NCBI RefSeq assembly: GCF_019578655.1
Contig: NC_063265.1
Span: forward strand, 23,856,285 to 23,920,284
From: Ricinus communis
Lineage: Eukaryota > Streptophyta > Magnoliopsida > Malpighiales > Euphorbiaceae
Length of the DNA: 64,000 bases
Direction: 5' to 3'
Part shown: piece after piece, positions 45,220-56,152 of the stretch
Layout of the letters: each line of letters opens with the position of its first letter
How positions within the stretch are numbered: position 1 is the first letter of the stretch
Translations under genes and position numbers: made by a program
The notes under the pieces: model-generated
What the model saw: only the letters and a program-made list of their open reading frames with translations
Told to the model about the DNA's origin: nothing
Databases searched by the model: none

Positions 45220-48192
45220 TGTCTGCATCCCTTTTTCCAGATCTAGATATCGAGGGAAAAATGGAAAATTCTATAATGAAAGTTGCTGCTTTCTCGAGTC
45301 TTGAGAGGAGAAGAACAAACCATTCTAAGGTTGGGATTGAGGTTAATCTAGCTGGAATTAGCTTTTTGAAATCAATTTGGACCTAATTGTTAGAAAAAAT
45401 GAAGTTTGAGGGTCAAAATAGCAATTTTTAAAAAATTAAGGACTAAACTACAAATTTGACTTTCCAAACGTCATTTTTTTCGAATGATTTTACTTCCAGA
45501 TGCAAATTATAGAAGGTTTACTTAATAATAATCATTTTTCTATCAATAATTACTTAAATTTTAAATAAGTAAATGGGATATTTATCGATATTTCCTAGAT
45601 TTTGTCCCTTTCTCTAAGGTTTACTTTGAAAGCCTACCTCTATAAATAGTAAAAGGTGTTTAGGATTTCAAGAACGAATGAAGAATTGAGAATTGACAAT
45701 AAGTGAGATCGACACTTGAGAGACACTAAGAAAAAAAGAATATAGAGAAAATCTAGAGAGAAAAAAAAGAATAATACTGTCATCCTTAGTTGATATTAGA
45801 GGATTCAAACAACTAAGAAAGAACAATTTTAGGAAACAAGCCACTGAAGGAAGAATCATTTTGGAAACTATTTCTAAATCAACAAAATGTTTCTCTAAGC
45901 TAGATCCATCACTAGATTCCTACCTAGTCTTCGACTCAACTGCATCCTCATCGCTTGAGACTCGCAGATCCAACATTCACGGTGACAACATAAAGGTTCC
46001 TTCAACCATACATCCACATTCATCATAAAATCGATTCTTTCTTTCCTTCTTTTTTGTTTTCTTTTGATTATTTATTTTTTTGGAAACATGACTAGAATTT
46101 TGATTTATAATAAGTATGATTAAATTGGGTTTTTGATGAATATGCATGATTATTGGGTTTGATTCTAATAATAAGAACTTAGGATTTTGAAATCTGATAT
46201 TTTGCCAATTAGGGTTTTAGATTTAATTACAAACATGTTAATAGGAATAATATTGAGATTTATTTTTCCATTATGATTAAGCAATTAAACCTGTCAAATA
46301 TGATTTTCTTGATTGATTTGCCATCTGTTAATTTATTACACTTAGAGTTTTTATCAATTTAGGTTTTTGATCGTTCAATTGACTTCTGTCACCTTTATTT
46401 GAATGTATTTTTATCATATTTTCTTTTATTCTAATCGATTTCAATGTCTATGCATGTGAAATTTAGGTCTGAGGATGTGAAGAAGTACTTAAGAATCGCT
46501 TAAAGCCAGCCCGAAACCTTAGAGTTGATCGACTAAGTGCAGAGTCAATTGGCTCTATATTAAGCTAATCAGCTCTACACATAGAGCTGATCGGTTGTTC
46601 AAATCTGCCTCCCATTTTTGTGCTTTTTGGCGATTTTTGATGTACTTTTGGCTTCTGTATAGTATTTAGGTCTTTTTCTTTTGCAATTGCAGTTGTAGGC
46701 TGGATTGTAATAATAGGTTTTACTTTATGTTTCATTTTGTTTTATAAGATCTCAGCTTGGCATAGTGTTCTACAAAAGATCCTCTTAAGTTATTCAATGC
46801 TTTTCATTTTTCTTTATAAAATGTCATCGATGTTAATTAATTTCATATGTTAACTTGATATCCTCCACCATTTGCGCAGCTGTGTAGTTAGGATTTCTTA
46901 TAAAAAGCCCTAAAAACTCCTTTACAAGCCATTAAGAGTTAGCTTGCCTATTAGGTGGATCCTTAGAGGAGTTGTGCTCACTAATATATGTCTTAATCAT
47001 AAAAGTATGCTCATCTTAAAGTTTACTACCATACATCTTCCATGGGCAATCAGTTGCACATCTAGCATCTAGCTTACCCCCACCACTCCTCTTCCATCTA
47101 ATATTATGCCCATTCAAGATTGCCCATGTTTGAACTGCATTCTTGCATTCAACCATATCTTTGAACCTTAACCCAATACAGAGCTTTAAACTTTTATGTT
47201 CACAGTTAGCAGCATACACCTTTGGCCTTACCCTCCTCTTTTTATGTAGGGACAAATCACCTTCATCACTTGACATTAGAATCAACATAGAGTCATCTGA
47301 TGAAGCATAACTTGTGCTATAGGCATTCTCCTCTTTCTCATTATCATCTTCTTATATCAGTGTATTAGTCTATCCCCTATTCACCTTAGTTGTATTCCCA
47401 TTATCTTTTTTATTGTTAACCTCAGTAGCCTTTGCCACTTCATTCTCCTTGTTTAACTAAGCAGCCTTTGTTTCTGCCATTTTATTTATTGTATAGTTAA
47501 TTAAATATATGATTATGTAATTGATTAATTAAAATAGGCCATATAGACTTAGGGTTAAAAATTGATCCAACATAAATTTAGTAGTCCAATAGGCTAATCA
47601 ACTTTAACTTGTCATAAAACTCTAAAATCTAAGTAGACTTAGCTGGCTTTGGCATGCTTAATTAGGGCTTGGACTTAATTAGGATTAAGGTCACACTGAA
47701 TGAGCCTCATCATAATAAATAGTTCATTTGGTCTAAAGGCTGGAAATCAAAAACATAATATGTAATTGGGATAGACTAGGTAGGCTACATGCATAATTGG
47801 CTAGTAAATTAGGCTAACCATTCTAATATGGGTTAGGCTCAAATAAAATGGGCTAGAGTTAGCTATGTTATGTGTGTTAGTTGGTATATCTATGTACAAA
47901 TTACTTGTATTTATAAAAAATAATTTGTTAAATAATAGAATTAAAAACTAATATACATAAATAAGGAAGTTGGCTTCCGAATCCATCTGTGGACTCTATG
48001 GCACAAGCTTCCTTATGGAATCTGAGAAATGCCACTCATTAGTAAAAGTGTCCAAGTGATTACCCGGGCGGTGACTCCTATCTCCATGCTAGTCTCAATG
48101 ACTAGTTAGCGTATTCCTGGTTAGGTTGAAAAGCCTTACAGTGTCGTAGTCGCTAAGTACTCTTGGGTGCGCACCCGAAAATGCTGCCTATA
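45220..48192 (+). mobile_element. B2 3' LTR, interrupted by a MULE fragment
   Basis: It aligns with the 5' LTR across its length apart from the insert at 46745-47480. TATA box at 45641-45649. The terminus reads GCTGCCTATA where less decayed copies have GCCGCCCACA. The palindrome-like cluster is at about 46510-46590. Confidence 0.85.
46745..47480 (-). pseudogene. Mutator-like (MULE) transposase N-terminal fragment
   Basis: MULE transposases move DNA elements, and the N-terminal MuDR domain binds element ends. On the minus strand a frame starts exactly at the right junction with ATG (complement of 47478-47480) and reads MAETKAA-stop, then an acidic spacer, then an open part 47288-47016 with VRPKVYAANCEHKSLKLCIG, LRFKDMVECKNAVQTWAILN and CATDCPWKMYGSKL. 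The last is the C-x-CPW-x-(A/G)SK signature of the plant MuDR DNA-binding domain. Downstream HNSSKDPPNRQAN and FIRNPNYTAAQMVEDIKL continue the domain. The catalytic domain is absent. I saw no terminal inverted repeats and no clear 9-bp duplication. Confidence 0.72.
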
Positions 48193-48800
48193 TTAAGGAC
48201 CACCAAATTGTTGGGTGCAAATAGGTATTTAGAAGCAAGTTGGATGAGCAAGGTTCTATCACTAGGAATAAAGCTAGATTGGTTGTAAAAAGTTACAACC
48301 AAGAGGAAGGCGTCAATTATGATGAGACCTTTACTTCGATTCCTAGATTAGAAGCCAATAGAATTCTCTTAGCCTATGCATGTCACATGAATTTCAAATT
48401 ATTTCTAATGGATGTGAAAAGTGCATTTTTAAATGGTTTCATTGAGGAGGAAGTTTATGTTGAACAACCTCTTGATTTTGAAAAACACAAGTTTTCAAAC
48501 CATGTTTATAAGTTGACTAAAGCCTTATATGATTTAGAACAAGCTCCTAGAGCTTGGTATGAAAGGCTTAATTCATTTCTAATTGAAAATGGACTCTCGA
48601 GAGGAAAATTTGACACTACTTTATTTGTAAAGAAATACAAGCATGACACTCTCATTGTGTAAATTTATATTGATGACATTGTGTTTGGTGCTACTAATGA
48701 ATTGCTTTGTGAGGATTTTGCTAAGTGTATGACAAAGGAATTTGAGATAAACTTGATGGACGAGCTCATATTCTTTCTTAGTCTCCATATTGGATACATA
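48193..48800 (+). pseudogene. SIRE-like copia reverse transcriptase part, decayed
   Basis: Continuation of the copia frame after B2: KLDEQGSITRNKARLVVKSY, NQEEGVNYDETF, then MDVKSAFLNGFIEEEVYVEQ, LEQAPRAWYERLNSFL and, after one stop at 48661, IYIDDIVFGATNELLCEDF with the catalytic Asp pair (YIDD form), ending at LIFFLSLHIG near 48795. These blocks are the SIRE/Maximus type. RNase H is missing: similarity stops at about 48795 and unrelated non-coding sequence begins, indicating a deletion. Confidence 0.85.
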
Positions 48801-49174
48801 CCTTAAAAGTGCGCACGCAATTCTAAAGTGCAACCGTGGCTTTTCTTAAAAATTATTGTTGTGACTTAATTTTGAATTGGGCGATAGCACTTGTCAAGCA
48901 CGCCTGTGATTTTGCTCGATAACTTCAACAAATATAACTACTAATGCATTTTTTTTAAAAGCTCTTTTAAGTCAATTCTAGCCATTTTTAGCTATTTTTC
49001 TCAACCTCCTAAGGCTATATAAGGTACATTTTTAAGGTGTTTATCTCTTTTTGCAAGCATTCACTCATTTTTCTCAAGAACTCTTCTTCCTTCTTTTTAA
49101 AAGCCTTTCATCTTCTTCACTTCTTCATTTTCAACCAAAATGAGGTCAAGAAAGTCAATTGGTTTAGGTCCTTT

Positions 49175-49322
49175 CTCCTCTCAAATAATTCAAGAAAGAA
49201 TGAAATGGATTGATGATGAAGCAAGGATCAAGTTTATGATAATAGTCCTTCCTCCTCTCAAATAATTCAAGAAAGAATGAAATGGATTGACGATGAAGCA
49301 AGGATCAAATTCATAATAATAG
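49175..49322 (+). repeat. Tandem duplication, 77-bp period
   Basis: Units begin at 49175 and 49252 with CTCCTCTCAAATAATTCAAG and differ at a few bases (GATGATGAAG against GACGATGAAG). It lies in the extra ORF. Confidence 0.93.
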
Positions 49323-49572
49323 AGAGAAAGTAAGTCCAAGCAAATGGATTCTTTAATGAAGAGACCCTTTAAAAGCTTGGGATTGATCAAGAATTCTTTG
49401 CTCTTCTAGAAAATATAGGTTTAAAACTGCTTTTTCTACCCCAAGGTAGGCTATGAAAACCTCACTAAAAAATTCCTTTCTACTTTAATGATCAACAAAA
49501 AGGGAGATGAGGATAATTTTTATGGAAGGGAATTTAGGATGTTTGGAGAAAAATTTATTAACAAGAAACCAG

Positions 49573-49870
49573 TTCTCCTCCATCTTTAGGTTTCAAGAGA
49601 GACATTATAAGAATTTTTGAAAATATAATGGAAATGTCTTTTTTTTTCTTTCCCAATTTTGGAGACAAATTTCTTCTCCTCCATCTTTAGGATTCAAGAA
49701 AGACATTATAAGAATTTTGAAAATATAATGGAAATGTCTTTTTTTCTTTCCCAATTTTGGAGACAAATTTCTTCTCCTCCATCTTTAGGTTTCAAGAGAG
49801 ACATTATAAGAATTTCTAAAAATATAGTGGAAATGTCTTTTTTTCTTTCCCAATTCTGGAGATAAATTTC
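49573..49870 (+). repeat. Three tandem units of about 100 bp
   Basis: Units start at 49573, 49674 and 49772, each beginning TTCTCCTCCATCTTTAGG and ending with a T-rich run and CCCAATT(T/C)TGGAGA. Differences are few (T-run length, GAGAGA against GAAAGA). The last two units are open in frame at 49659-49865, giving the repeat MEMSFFLSQFWR. Confidence 0.93.
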
Positions 49871-50936
49871 TATCTAGGAAACCCACTCCAAAGATTCTCT
49901 CTTAAAAGATCTCAAATCCATCTCCTATTGGGTAGTTCATAGGATGGTGGATTCCTACATTCATGCTAGAGATAATGGAGTGGAGAAAGTGCCTTAAAAG
50001 GATCTTTTATTTCTTTGTGCTATGATCCATGGTAAGATGATTCTCACCTCCAAATTCGTTCTTAAACACCTCTTTTAACTTGGGAACACCTAAAAAGGAG
50101 CATTCTTGTCTCATCCCACATTACCAAAATACCCAAGCACCTCAATCTTCTCACCCCTCTCAACAAAACCTACCTCACTTCTCTAATAGTTCTAATCTCC
50201 TTAAGACTACCATTTTTTGAGCATGATAAAGTCATTAGATTAAGTCCAAGATGGGAAATTATTCAATATAGATAATAAGAAGAAAAGAGAAAAATGATCA
50301 TAGGATTCCAAGTAAACCTATTCCTTCTATCTTTGAGGATCAAACTTCTCTTTCCTTTGAAGACAAAGTTCTCAAGAAAATGGAGAGGACTTGAAACTAT
50401 CTTCATTGTTTGCATCCGAATCTTGTGGAAATTTAAAAATTTCACAAGCTTCCCTTATGTCATATTAAGGATTAGGAAGAAGAAGAAAAGGAAGAGGCTT
50501 AAGTTTCTATTACTCAAGTTGGATCAAGTGGTGGTGCTAAAGGCAAAGCTCATATGCAAGAAGAAGAAGAAGAAGAATAAACATTCATTCTTTCTTTTCT
50601 CATATATTTCTCTTTCATGCATTATTCCATTACTTGATCACACATTTCTTTTTGTATTTTCTTCTTTATGCAATGAAATTATGTTGTCTCTATTCACGCC
50701 TTATATTCCTTCTTAGTTTGTTTTTTTATTTTTGCCAAAGGGGGAGAAAATGCAATAATTGATAGGACAATAACCAAGGGGGAGTAACAGAGACAAAAAT
50801 GACAAGTATTCATAGATTAAGGGGCAATGCCTTTTTCTACTCAAGGACTTGTTCATTACTTATTATTCAATTGCACTTATGAATACTCAATTTTACATTT
50901 ATTATCAATTTGGTTGTCAAAATTAGAAAGAGAGAT

Positions 50937-51764
50937 TGTTGACTTAAAGGCCAATTGATCTCTATTATGATCTTTACATTTAAATTGAGTATTGCTAACT
51001 AAATGTTTGAGCTTCTATATGATAGTGTATTAAGAATTCAAAGTTAGGACAAAAGTGTTTTAAGCTTTTCAAGTAAGGTTTGAAAAATACTTGTAAAGTG
51101 CCAGGGCACCATGAAAGCACAAAGGCACTTTTTATATGTCAAATTGACTATCGAGAGCTCTTGACAGAATGCCAATCTCATGATGAAACCTTGCATTCAA
51201 AAAGTATTCATTACCAAAAGCGCGAGGATGCTTTAAAAGCATGAGGATAATCTAGTTCAAGACTAAATCATTGAACTAGCAATAGATTATGCGAGGAGAA
51301 GTGCGAGAGTGCTTTTGATCATGGACAAAGCATCTGCGAGGGTGCTCCATAGGCGTGAGGGTGGTTTTTATAATTAATGCTAAGTTATTGACCATTATAC
51401 AGGTGCAGTAAGCAGTGTGCCAGTTACGTATGTCTAAAGTAAAGTTTAGTCCCAGGCGCCATTCAAAAGCAACTTTGCCAAACAAGCAGGTTGCATTTAA
51501 TAAGTTGTGGGCTATTTGTAATATCTCCTTAAGGGTTGGTATAATTATAAATAACCCTCATAAAGATACAAGTTAAAAGTCTATGAATTTATTAGTGCCC
51601 AAACTATTGTAAATTTATTTCTCAACTTTCTACCCATAATTTCTTCATTATATAGTGTACTAAGTCAAATTTCTTTATTCAACTAAACAAAAAGGGTTGT
51701 TTTGTGAGCCTAGATCTTAAAAACACATGGAATTAGTTGTTGAGTAACTATTAATATTCAAGGG
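50937..51764 (+). mobile_element. SIRE-like 3' LTR, left part
   Basis: It starts TGTTGACTTAAAGG directly after a purine-rich run. It is split by the gypsy element at AAGGG and continues at 58697. The joined length is about 1.15 kb. No 5' LTR partner is in the window, so this start rests on the polypurine tract and TGTTG consensus. Confidence 0.65.
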
Positions 51765-52639
51765 TGATGCAATAAAGACAAGAATTACAAATGATCCTTT
51801 AAGCTTTCAAGGAGGTCCAATGACAAGATCCAAGTCCAAAAGGATGCAAGAAGCTTTGTTGGGCTTAATTAAAGACATTTGGAGTGTTCAAACACAACAA
51901 GGCTCAGTCCAAGATTTAGGATTGCAAAAAGGATCCAAGATGATCAATTTAGTGCAATAAGTTTGGGCTGAACTCATAGGTCCAATAAGATTCATTTGAA
52001 GCCTTTTTTTATTTTTATTTTATTAGGTTTTTCTTAAGTTATGGTGTGATTAGTTGTCTTTTAGAGTTACAAAATAGATGCACATAATTAGTCATAATTT
52101 GGAGTTACAAAATGGATGCACATAATTAGTTGTCATTTGGGAGTTACAAAAATGAGTGACATCAATGTAAAAACAGCCACTTTTAATAAGTTTTAAGGGG
52201 AATTAAAGGGAAAAACGTGGGGAAGCTTAAAAGACATCCATTTAGGTTTCTTTGTCTTGTTTTGGCTATAAATATCAAAGCCAAATCCATTTGTAAATAT
52301 AGAATTTTTGAATGATAATCTTTGTTTGCTCTTTGTGAGTATTTTTGCTTAAGTTCTTGCATGAACTTTGAACTTATCAAACTATTTTTAGTTTGTGGCA
52401 TTCTCTAACCAAAATCTTGTGTTTGATTCATAACTTATCAAATCATACTTGGTTTGTGGCGTTTGGAGTTGAATTCAATTGCTAGTTTCATTGTTGGAAC
52501 TAGTTTTTCCTATCTTCACTTGAGGAGATCCTTGGGTTTTGGAATCATCTTAATTGGAGGGTGTTTTTTTGCATTCCATATGTATCATAACTCATTAGTT
52601 ATTGGGGTGTGTGGTTGCTAAGATGATGATTTCCTATCA
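51765..52639 (+). mobile_element. Gypsy 5' LTR, 875 bp
   Basis: TGATGCAATAAA…TTCCTATCA. TATA box TATAAATA at 52267-52274. Its first 195 bases would encode the C-terminal tail of pol (as in the 3' LTR), including the DPLSFQGGPMTRSKSKRMQE stretch. Confidence 0.95.
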
Positions 52640-52641
52640 TT

Positions 52642-52653
52642 TGGTATCAGAGC
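52642..52653 (+). promoter_or_regulatory. Gypsy primer-binding site (initiator tRNA-Met)
   Basis: TGGTATCAGAGC starts two bases after the 5' LTR, the standard site complementary to the 3' end of plant initiator tRNA-Met. Confidence 0.93.
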
Positions 52654-53274
52654 TTGCTTCAAGTTGAGGTTTGCTTATCTTTGTGTTTTGTGTGTTATTA
52701 AAGTTTCTCATCTTCTTTATTTTTTTTTTGTGTCGAATTCTTCTTGTTTCAATATTTTCCTTCTAAGTACTCTTTCTTTTCAAAGTTTACACCTTTGTGC
52801 TTATAAAGTAAAACTTCGTTGTCCCTTGCTAAAAAAAATCGTGTTGTTCATAATTTCTTTTCACTTGTGTTATTATCATTAAAAAAATTAAAAAAAAAAA
52901 GAATCAGAAGATCAAAAAAAAAAAGAAAGTTTGGACGGCATAGAAATCCTATTCTATTATTTTATTTTATTGCTTTCTTGTGTCTAGCTACTTTAAATTT
53001 GGCCTTACCTAACAACTTAATCTAGACCAACCTTTTTTTTTCTTTTCACTCCATTGAATTGCCATAATCTGATTTGGTTTGTTTAGGTGATTAGTTCATC
53101 TAAGAACCTAAAGCAAAAGCAAGAGAGGTAAAAGGCAATAGTGGTGAGACTAGTATCGAGAAAAGCCAAAACTTTGAGTGAAACACGAGCGGTGTGACAT
53201 TTTAATTGAGAGACACACGCGAGCGAGTGTTTTTATGAGGCTATACTAACTTGTTTTTCAGGTTTTTCGCAAGA
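52654..53274 (+). other. Gypsy untranslated leader
   Basis: No recognised frame. It has pyrimidine-rich and A-rich runs (for example the A run near 52886-52900 and the T run near 52715). It probably holds the packaging and dimerisation signals, but nothing specific is visible. Confidence 0.6.
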
Positions 53275-54785
53275 ATGTCAAAAGAACAAGTTTCAAGTAG
53301 TGTTGGAGCATCCATTGAGCAAACTTTGCAAGCAATGCAAAAGAGTTTGAAAGAATGTATAGGCGAATGGATGATGTTGTTGAAAGTGTGAGAAGGCAAG
53401 GTGAAACTATTACAAGAATTCAAAACGAGCCTAGAAGAGAAAGGCAACTAGCCTTTGAACAAGAGGATTATGATGCCGAAGATGATTTGGAGGATGACCA
53501 AGCAACCACTTTTGGTGGAGATGACCATCCTAGGAGACACAATAGGAGATCAAGGCAAGATGGTGTAGATCGCAACCTAGGTACCATCAAAATGAAAATT
53601 CCTTCCTTTAAAGGAAAGAATGATCCTGATGTATACTTGGAATGGGAGCAAAAGTTGGAGATGATCTTCGAATGCCATAACTATTCGGAGGAGAAAAAGG
53701 TAAAACTTGTTGCCGTTGAGTTTTGTGATTACGCTAGTGTTTGGTGGCATCAATTGTGTAGGGAAAGGAGACGAAATGGAGAAAGACCCGTAGGGTCATG
53801 GATGGAGATGAAACGCATCATGAGGAAGAGGTTCATTCCTAACTATTACTATAGAGATTTGCATCAACGATTGCAAACTCTAAGGCAAGGAACCATGAGT
53901 GTGGAGGAGTACCACAAAGAAATGGAAATGGCTATGATTAAAGCAAATATGGAGGAGGATAAAGAGGCCACCATGGCAAGATTCTTGAATGGTCTAAACA
54001 AGAATATTGCTGATCTTGTGGAGTTGCAACATTATGTGGAGCTTGAGGACATGGTGAATGTGGCCATGAAAATTGAAAGGCAACTCAAGCGAAAAGGTGC
54101 AAGTAAGTTTGATTCTAAACTTAATTTGAGTTCTAGTTCTTCTAATTGGAAATTGAATTGGAGTAAAAAGGATGATAAATTTGCTAAGCCTAAAGTGGAT
54201 GAGAATAAGAATAAAAATGAAATAGGCAGCAAAAACAAAATTGAGAATCAAGCTAATCAATCTAGAAGCTTGAAGTGTTTTAAGTGTCTTGGACATGGTC
54301 ATTATGCACGTGATTGCCCTAATAAGAGGACCATGATTGTTAGAGATGGAATTGTTGAATCTGAAAGTGAAAATGAAAATGATGATGAGAATGATGACAT
54401 GCCAACTTTAGAGGATGTTAGTGATGTTGAGTATGCTAAAGGGGATGTGTTAGTAGTACAACGCACACTTAGTTTGCAATGTAAACACGATGAACATGGA
54501 GAGCAGCGTGAGAATTTGTTTCATACTCATTGTTTAATTGCTAATAAGTTGTGTAACATGATTGTTGATAGAGGAAGTTGTACTAATGTTGCTAGTACTT
54601 TGCTTATGGAGAAATTGAAATTACCAACTACCAAACACCCAAGGCCTTACAAGTTGCAATGGTTGAATGATAGTGGTGTTGTGAAGGTAAATAAGCAAGT
54701 GCTAATTTCTTTTTCCATTAGGAGATATAAGGATGAGGTGCATTGTGATGTGGTTCCCATATATGCCGGACATGTTTTATTGTGA
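53275..54785 (+). pseudogene. gag: Gypsy gag and protease N-terminal part, broken
   Basis: Gag coats the genomic RNA; the aspartic protease matures it. ATG 53275 (MSKEQVSSSVGASIEQ) is the likely start. A one-base frameshift near 53340 moves to the frame open from 53355. Capsid: PSFKGKNDPDVYLEWEQKLE, VEFCDYASVWWHQL, RFIPNYYYRDLHQRLQTL, ARFLNGLNKNIADLVELQHY. CCHC zinc knuckle CFKCLGHGHYARDC at about 54276-54317. An acidic linker follows, then a protease start with IVDRGSCTNVAS, where Arg replaces the usual Gly, and VVPIYAGHVLL. A TGA at 54783 stands where related proteins have Gly (GRPWQYD), a likely GGA to TGA change. Confidence 0.9.
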
Positions 54786-56150
54786 AGACCTTGGCAATAT
54801 GATAGGCGTGTGATTTATGATGGGTTCAAGAATCGATATTCCTTGACTATTGATGAACAAAAGTTCAATCTTGGACCATTACCTCCCAAGGCCATTTTTG
54901 ATGATCAAGTGAGAATTAAACAACAATATGAAGAGCTTAAATCTTCATATGGGAATATCAGGGGAGAGAGCAAGAAATAGTGAAAAAAGAAAAAGGTGAG
55001 GTAAGTGGTAAAAGTGAGTGTAATAGGAAACACAAGGTGAGAGAAAATAAGGGAGATGAGAGTGAAAGAAAGATGAATGTGTATGCAAAGCCAAGTGATG
55101 TGAGGAGAACACTAACCTTGAGGCAGCCCTTACTTATACTCATGTACAAGGAAGTTTTGATGATTTCTAATGATCTTAATAAGGATTTGCCTTGTGTTGT
55201 TCTTGAGCTTTTGCAGGAATATGAAGAGCTATTTCCCGAAGATGTGCCTAAAGGATTACCACCAATTCGAGGAATTGAACATCAAATTGATTTCATTCCG
55301 GGTGCAAGCATACCTAATAGGCCAGCATATAGATGCAACCCCGAGGAGACAAAAGAAATCCAAAGGCAAATGAGTGAGCTTATGGATAAGGGGTACGTAA
55401 GAGAAAGCATAATTTTAGTGCCTAAGAAAGATGGTTCATGGAGGATGTGTGTTGATTGTCGTCAGCCAACAAAATAACGGTAAAGTATCGCCATCCTATA
55501 CCTAGGCTAGATGACATGTTGGATGAATTTCATGGTGCTTGTGTGTTTTCTAAAGTGGATTTAAAATCCTGGATATCATCAAATAAGAATGCGTGAGGGT
55601 GATGAATGGAAAACCGCTTTCAAAATAAAACATGGATTATATGAGTGGTTAGTCATGCCGTTTGGTTTAACTAATGCTCCAAGTACTTTTATGCGATTGA
55701 TGAATCATGTTTGCGCTTTCATTGGAAAGTTTGTAGTGGTTTATTTTGATGATATTCTTGTGTATAGCAAATCTTTAGATGAGCATGTAATACACTTAAA
55801 GCTGGTTTTGATGTGTTAAGGCAAGAGACATTATATGCTAATCTTAAGAAATGCACTTTTGCACTAATGAAATTACTTTTCTTGGATATATTGTTAATGA
55901 CAAGGGAATTCATGTTGATCAAGAAAAGTAAAAGTAATTAGAGAGTGGACAAAACCTACTAGTGTGCATGATGTTAGGAGTTTTCATGGTCTTGCTAGCT
56001 TTTATAGGAGATTCATTAAGGATTTCTCTACAATTCACCGCACCTTTAACTGAATGCATTAAAAAGAATGTGGGTTTCAAGTGGGGAAAAGAACAAGATG
56101 ATGCTTTTAACTTGCTAAAAGAAAAACTTAGTTCAAAGCACCTTTACTTG
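54786..56150 (+). pseudogene. pol: Gypsy protease end and reverse transcriptase, broken
   Basis: The protease tail (RPWQYDRRVIYDGF) continues in frame to about 54980. A frameshift then opens 54980-55477 with LPPIRGIEHQIDFIPGASIP and [15 protein letters not shown], the template-binding block of reverse transcriptase. Near 55404 a short segment between RESI and ILVPKK is missing compared with the family. After stops and frameshifts the next open piece, 55589-55819, has [19 protein letters not shown] and the catalytic YFDDILVYS (YFDD at 55742-55753). The connection domain (55920-56150) is again frameshifted. The enzyme cannot be produced from this copy. Confidence 0.88.
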
Positions 56151-56152
56151 CT

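Larger units (their letters stand above)
35678..48192 (+). mobile_element. Family B full-length gypsy-type element B2 (gag only), with nested A3 and MULE fragment
   Basis: 5' LTR 35678-40677 (2249 bp without A3), primer-binding site 40679-40696, gag 41435 to about 42410, non-coding internal region with subrepeats, two minisatellites 44582-45110, polypurine-like AGGGGCAAT at 45211-45219, 3' LTR 45220-48192 (about 2.24 kb without the MULE piece). Target duplication is CTAAA (35673-35677) against TTAAG (48193-48197), decayed but supported by the copia frame that continues across it. The internal region of about 4.5 kb lacks pol, so movement would need enzymes from another element. It is inverted relative to B1. 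Confidence 0.88.
48801..50936 (+). mobile_element. 3' internal region of the SIRE-like element with an extra decayed ORF
   Basis: A TATATAAGG box at 49015-49023 is followed by an ATG at 49139 in AACCAAAATGAGG context. The frame begins MRSRKSIGLGPFSSQIIQER and breaks within about 40 codons. Later frames give YENLTKKFLSTLMINKKGDE and REFRMFGEKF, which faintly resemble the Athila ORF1/plant-transposon domain. Two tandem arrays interrupt it (49175-49322 and 49573-49870). The end is rich in lysine/glutamate codons, then GCCAAAGGGGGAGAAA at 50735 and a purine run AGAAAGAGAGA just before the LTR. SIRE elements commonly carry an extra, sometimes envelope-like, ORF here; I cannot name this product. 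Confidence 0.5.

Noticed and set aside
49659..49865. 68-codon frame with repeated MEMSFFLSQFWR as a gene
   Set aside because: It is a by-product of the roughly 100-bp tandem array. The same motif repeats once per unit.
50294..50716. 140-codon lysine- and phenylalanine-rich open frame
   Set aside because: It lies in low-complexity AAG/TTC-rich sequence before the SIRE 3' LTR, and the frame is not the one carrying the recognisable internal sequence. No domain.
54032..54302. Minus-strand open frames opposite gag
   Set aside because: Shadow frames of the plus-strand gag gene with no domain.
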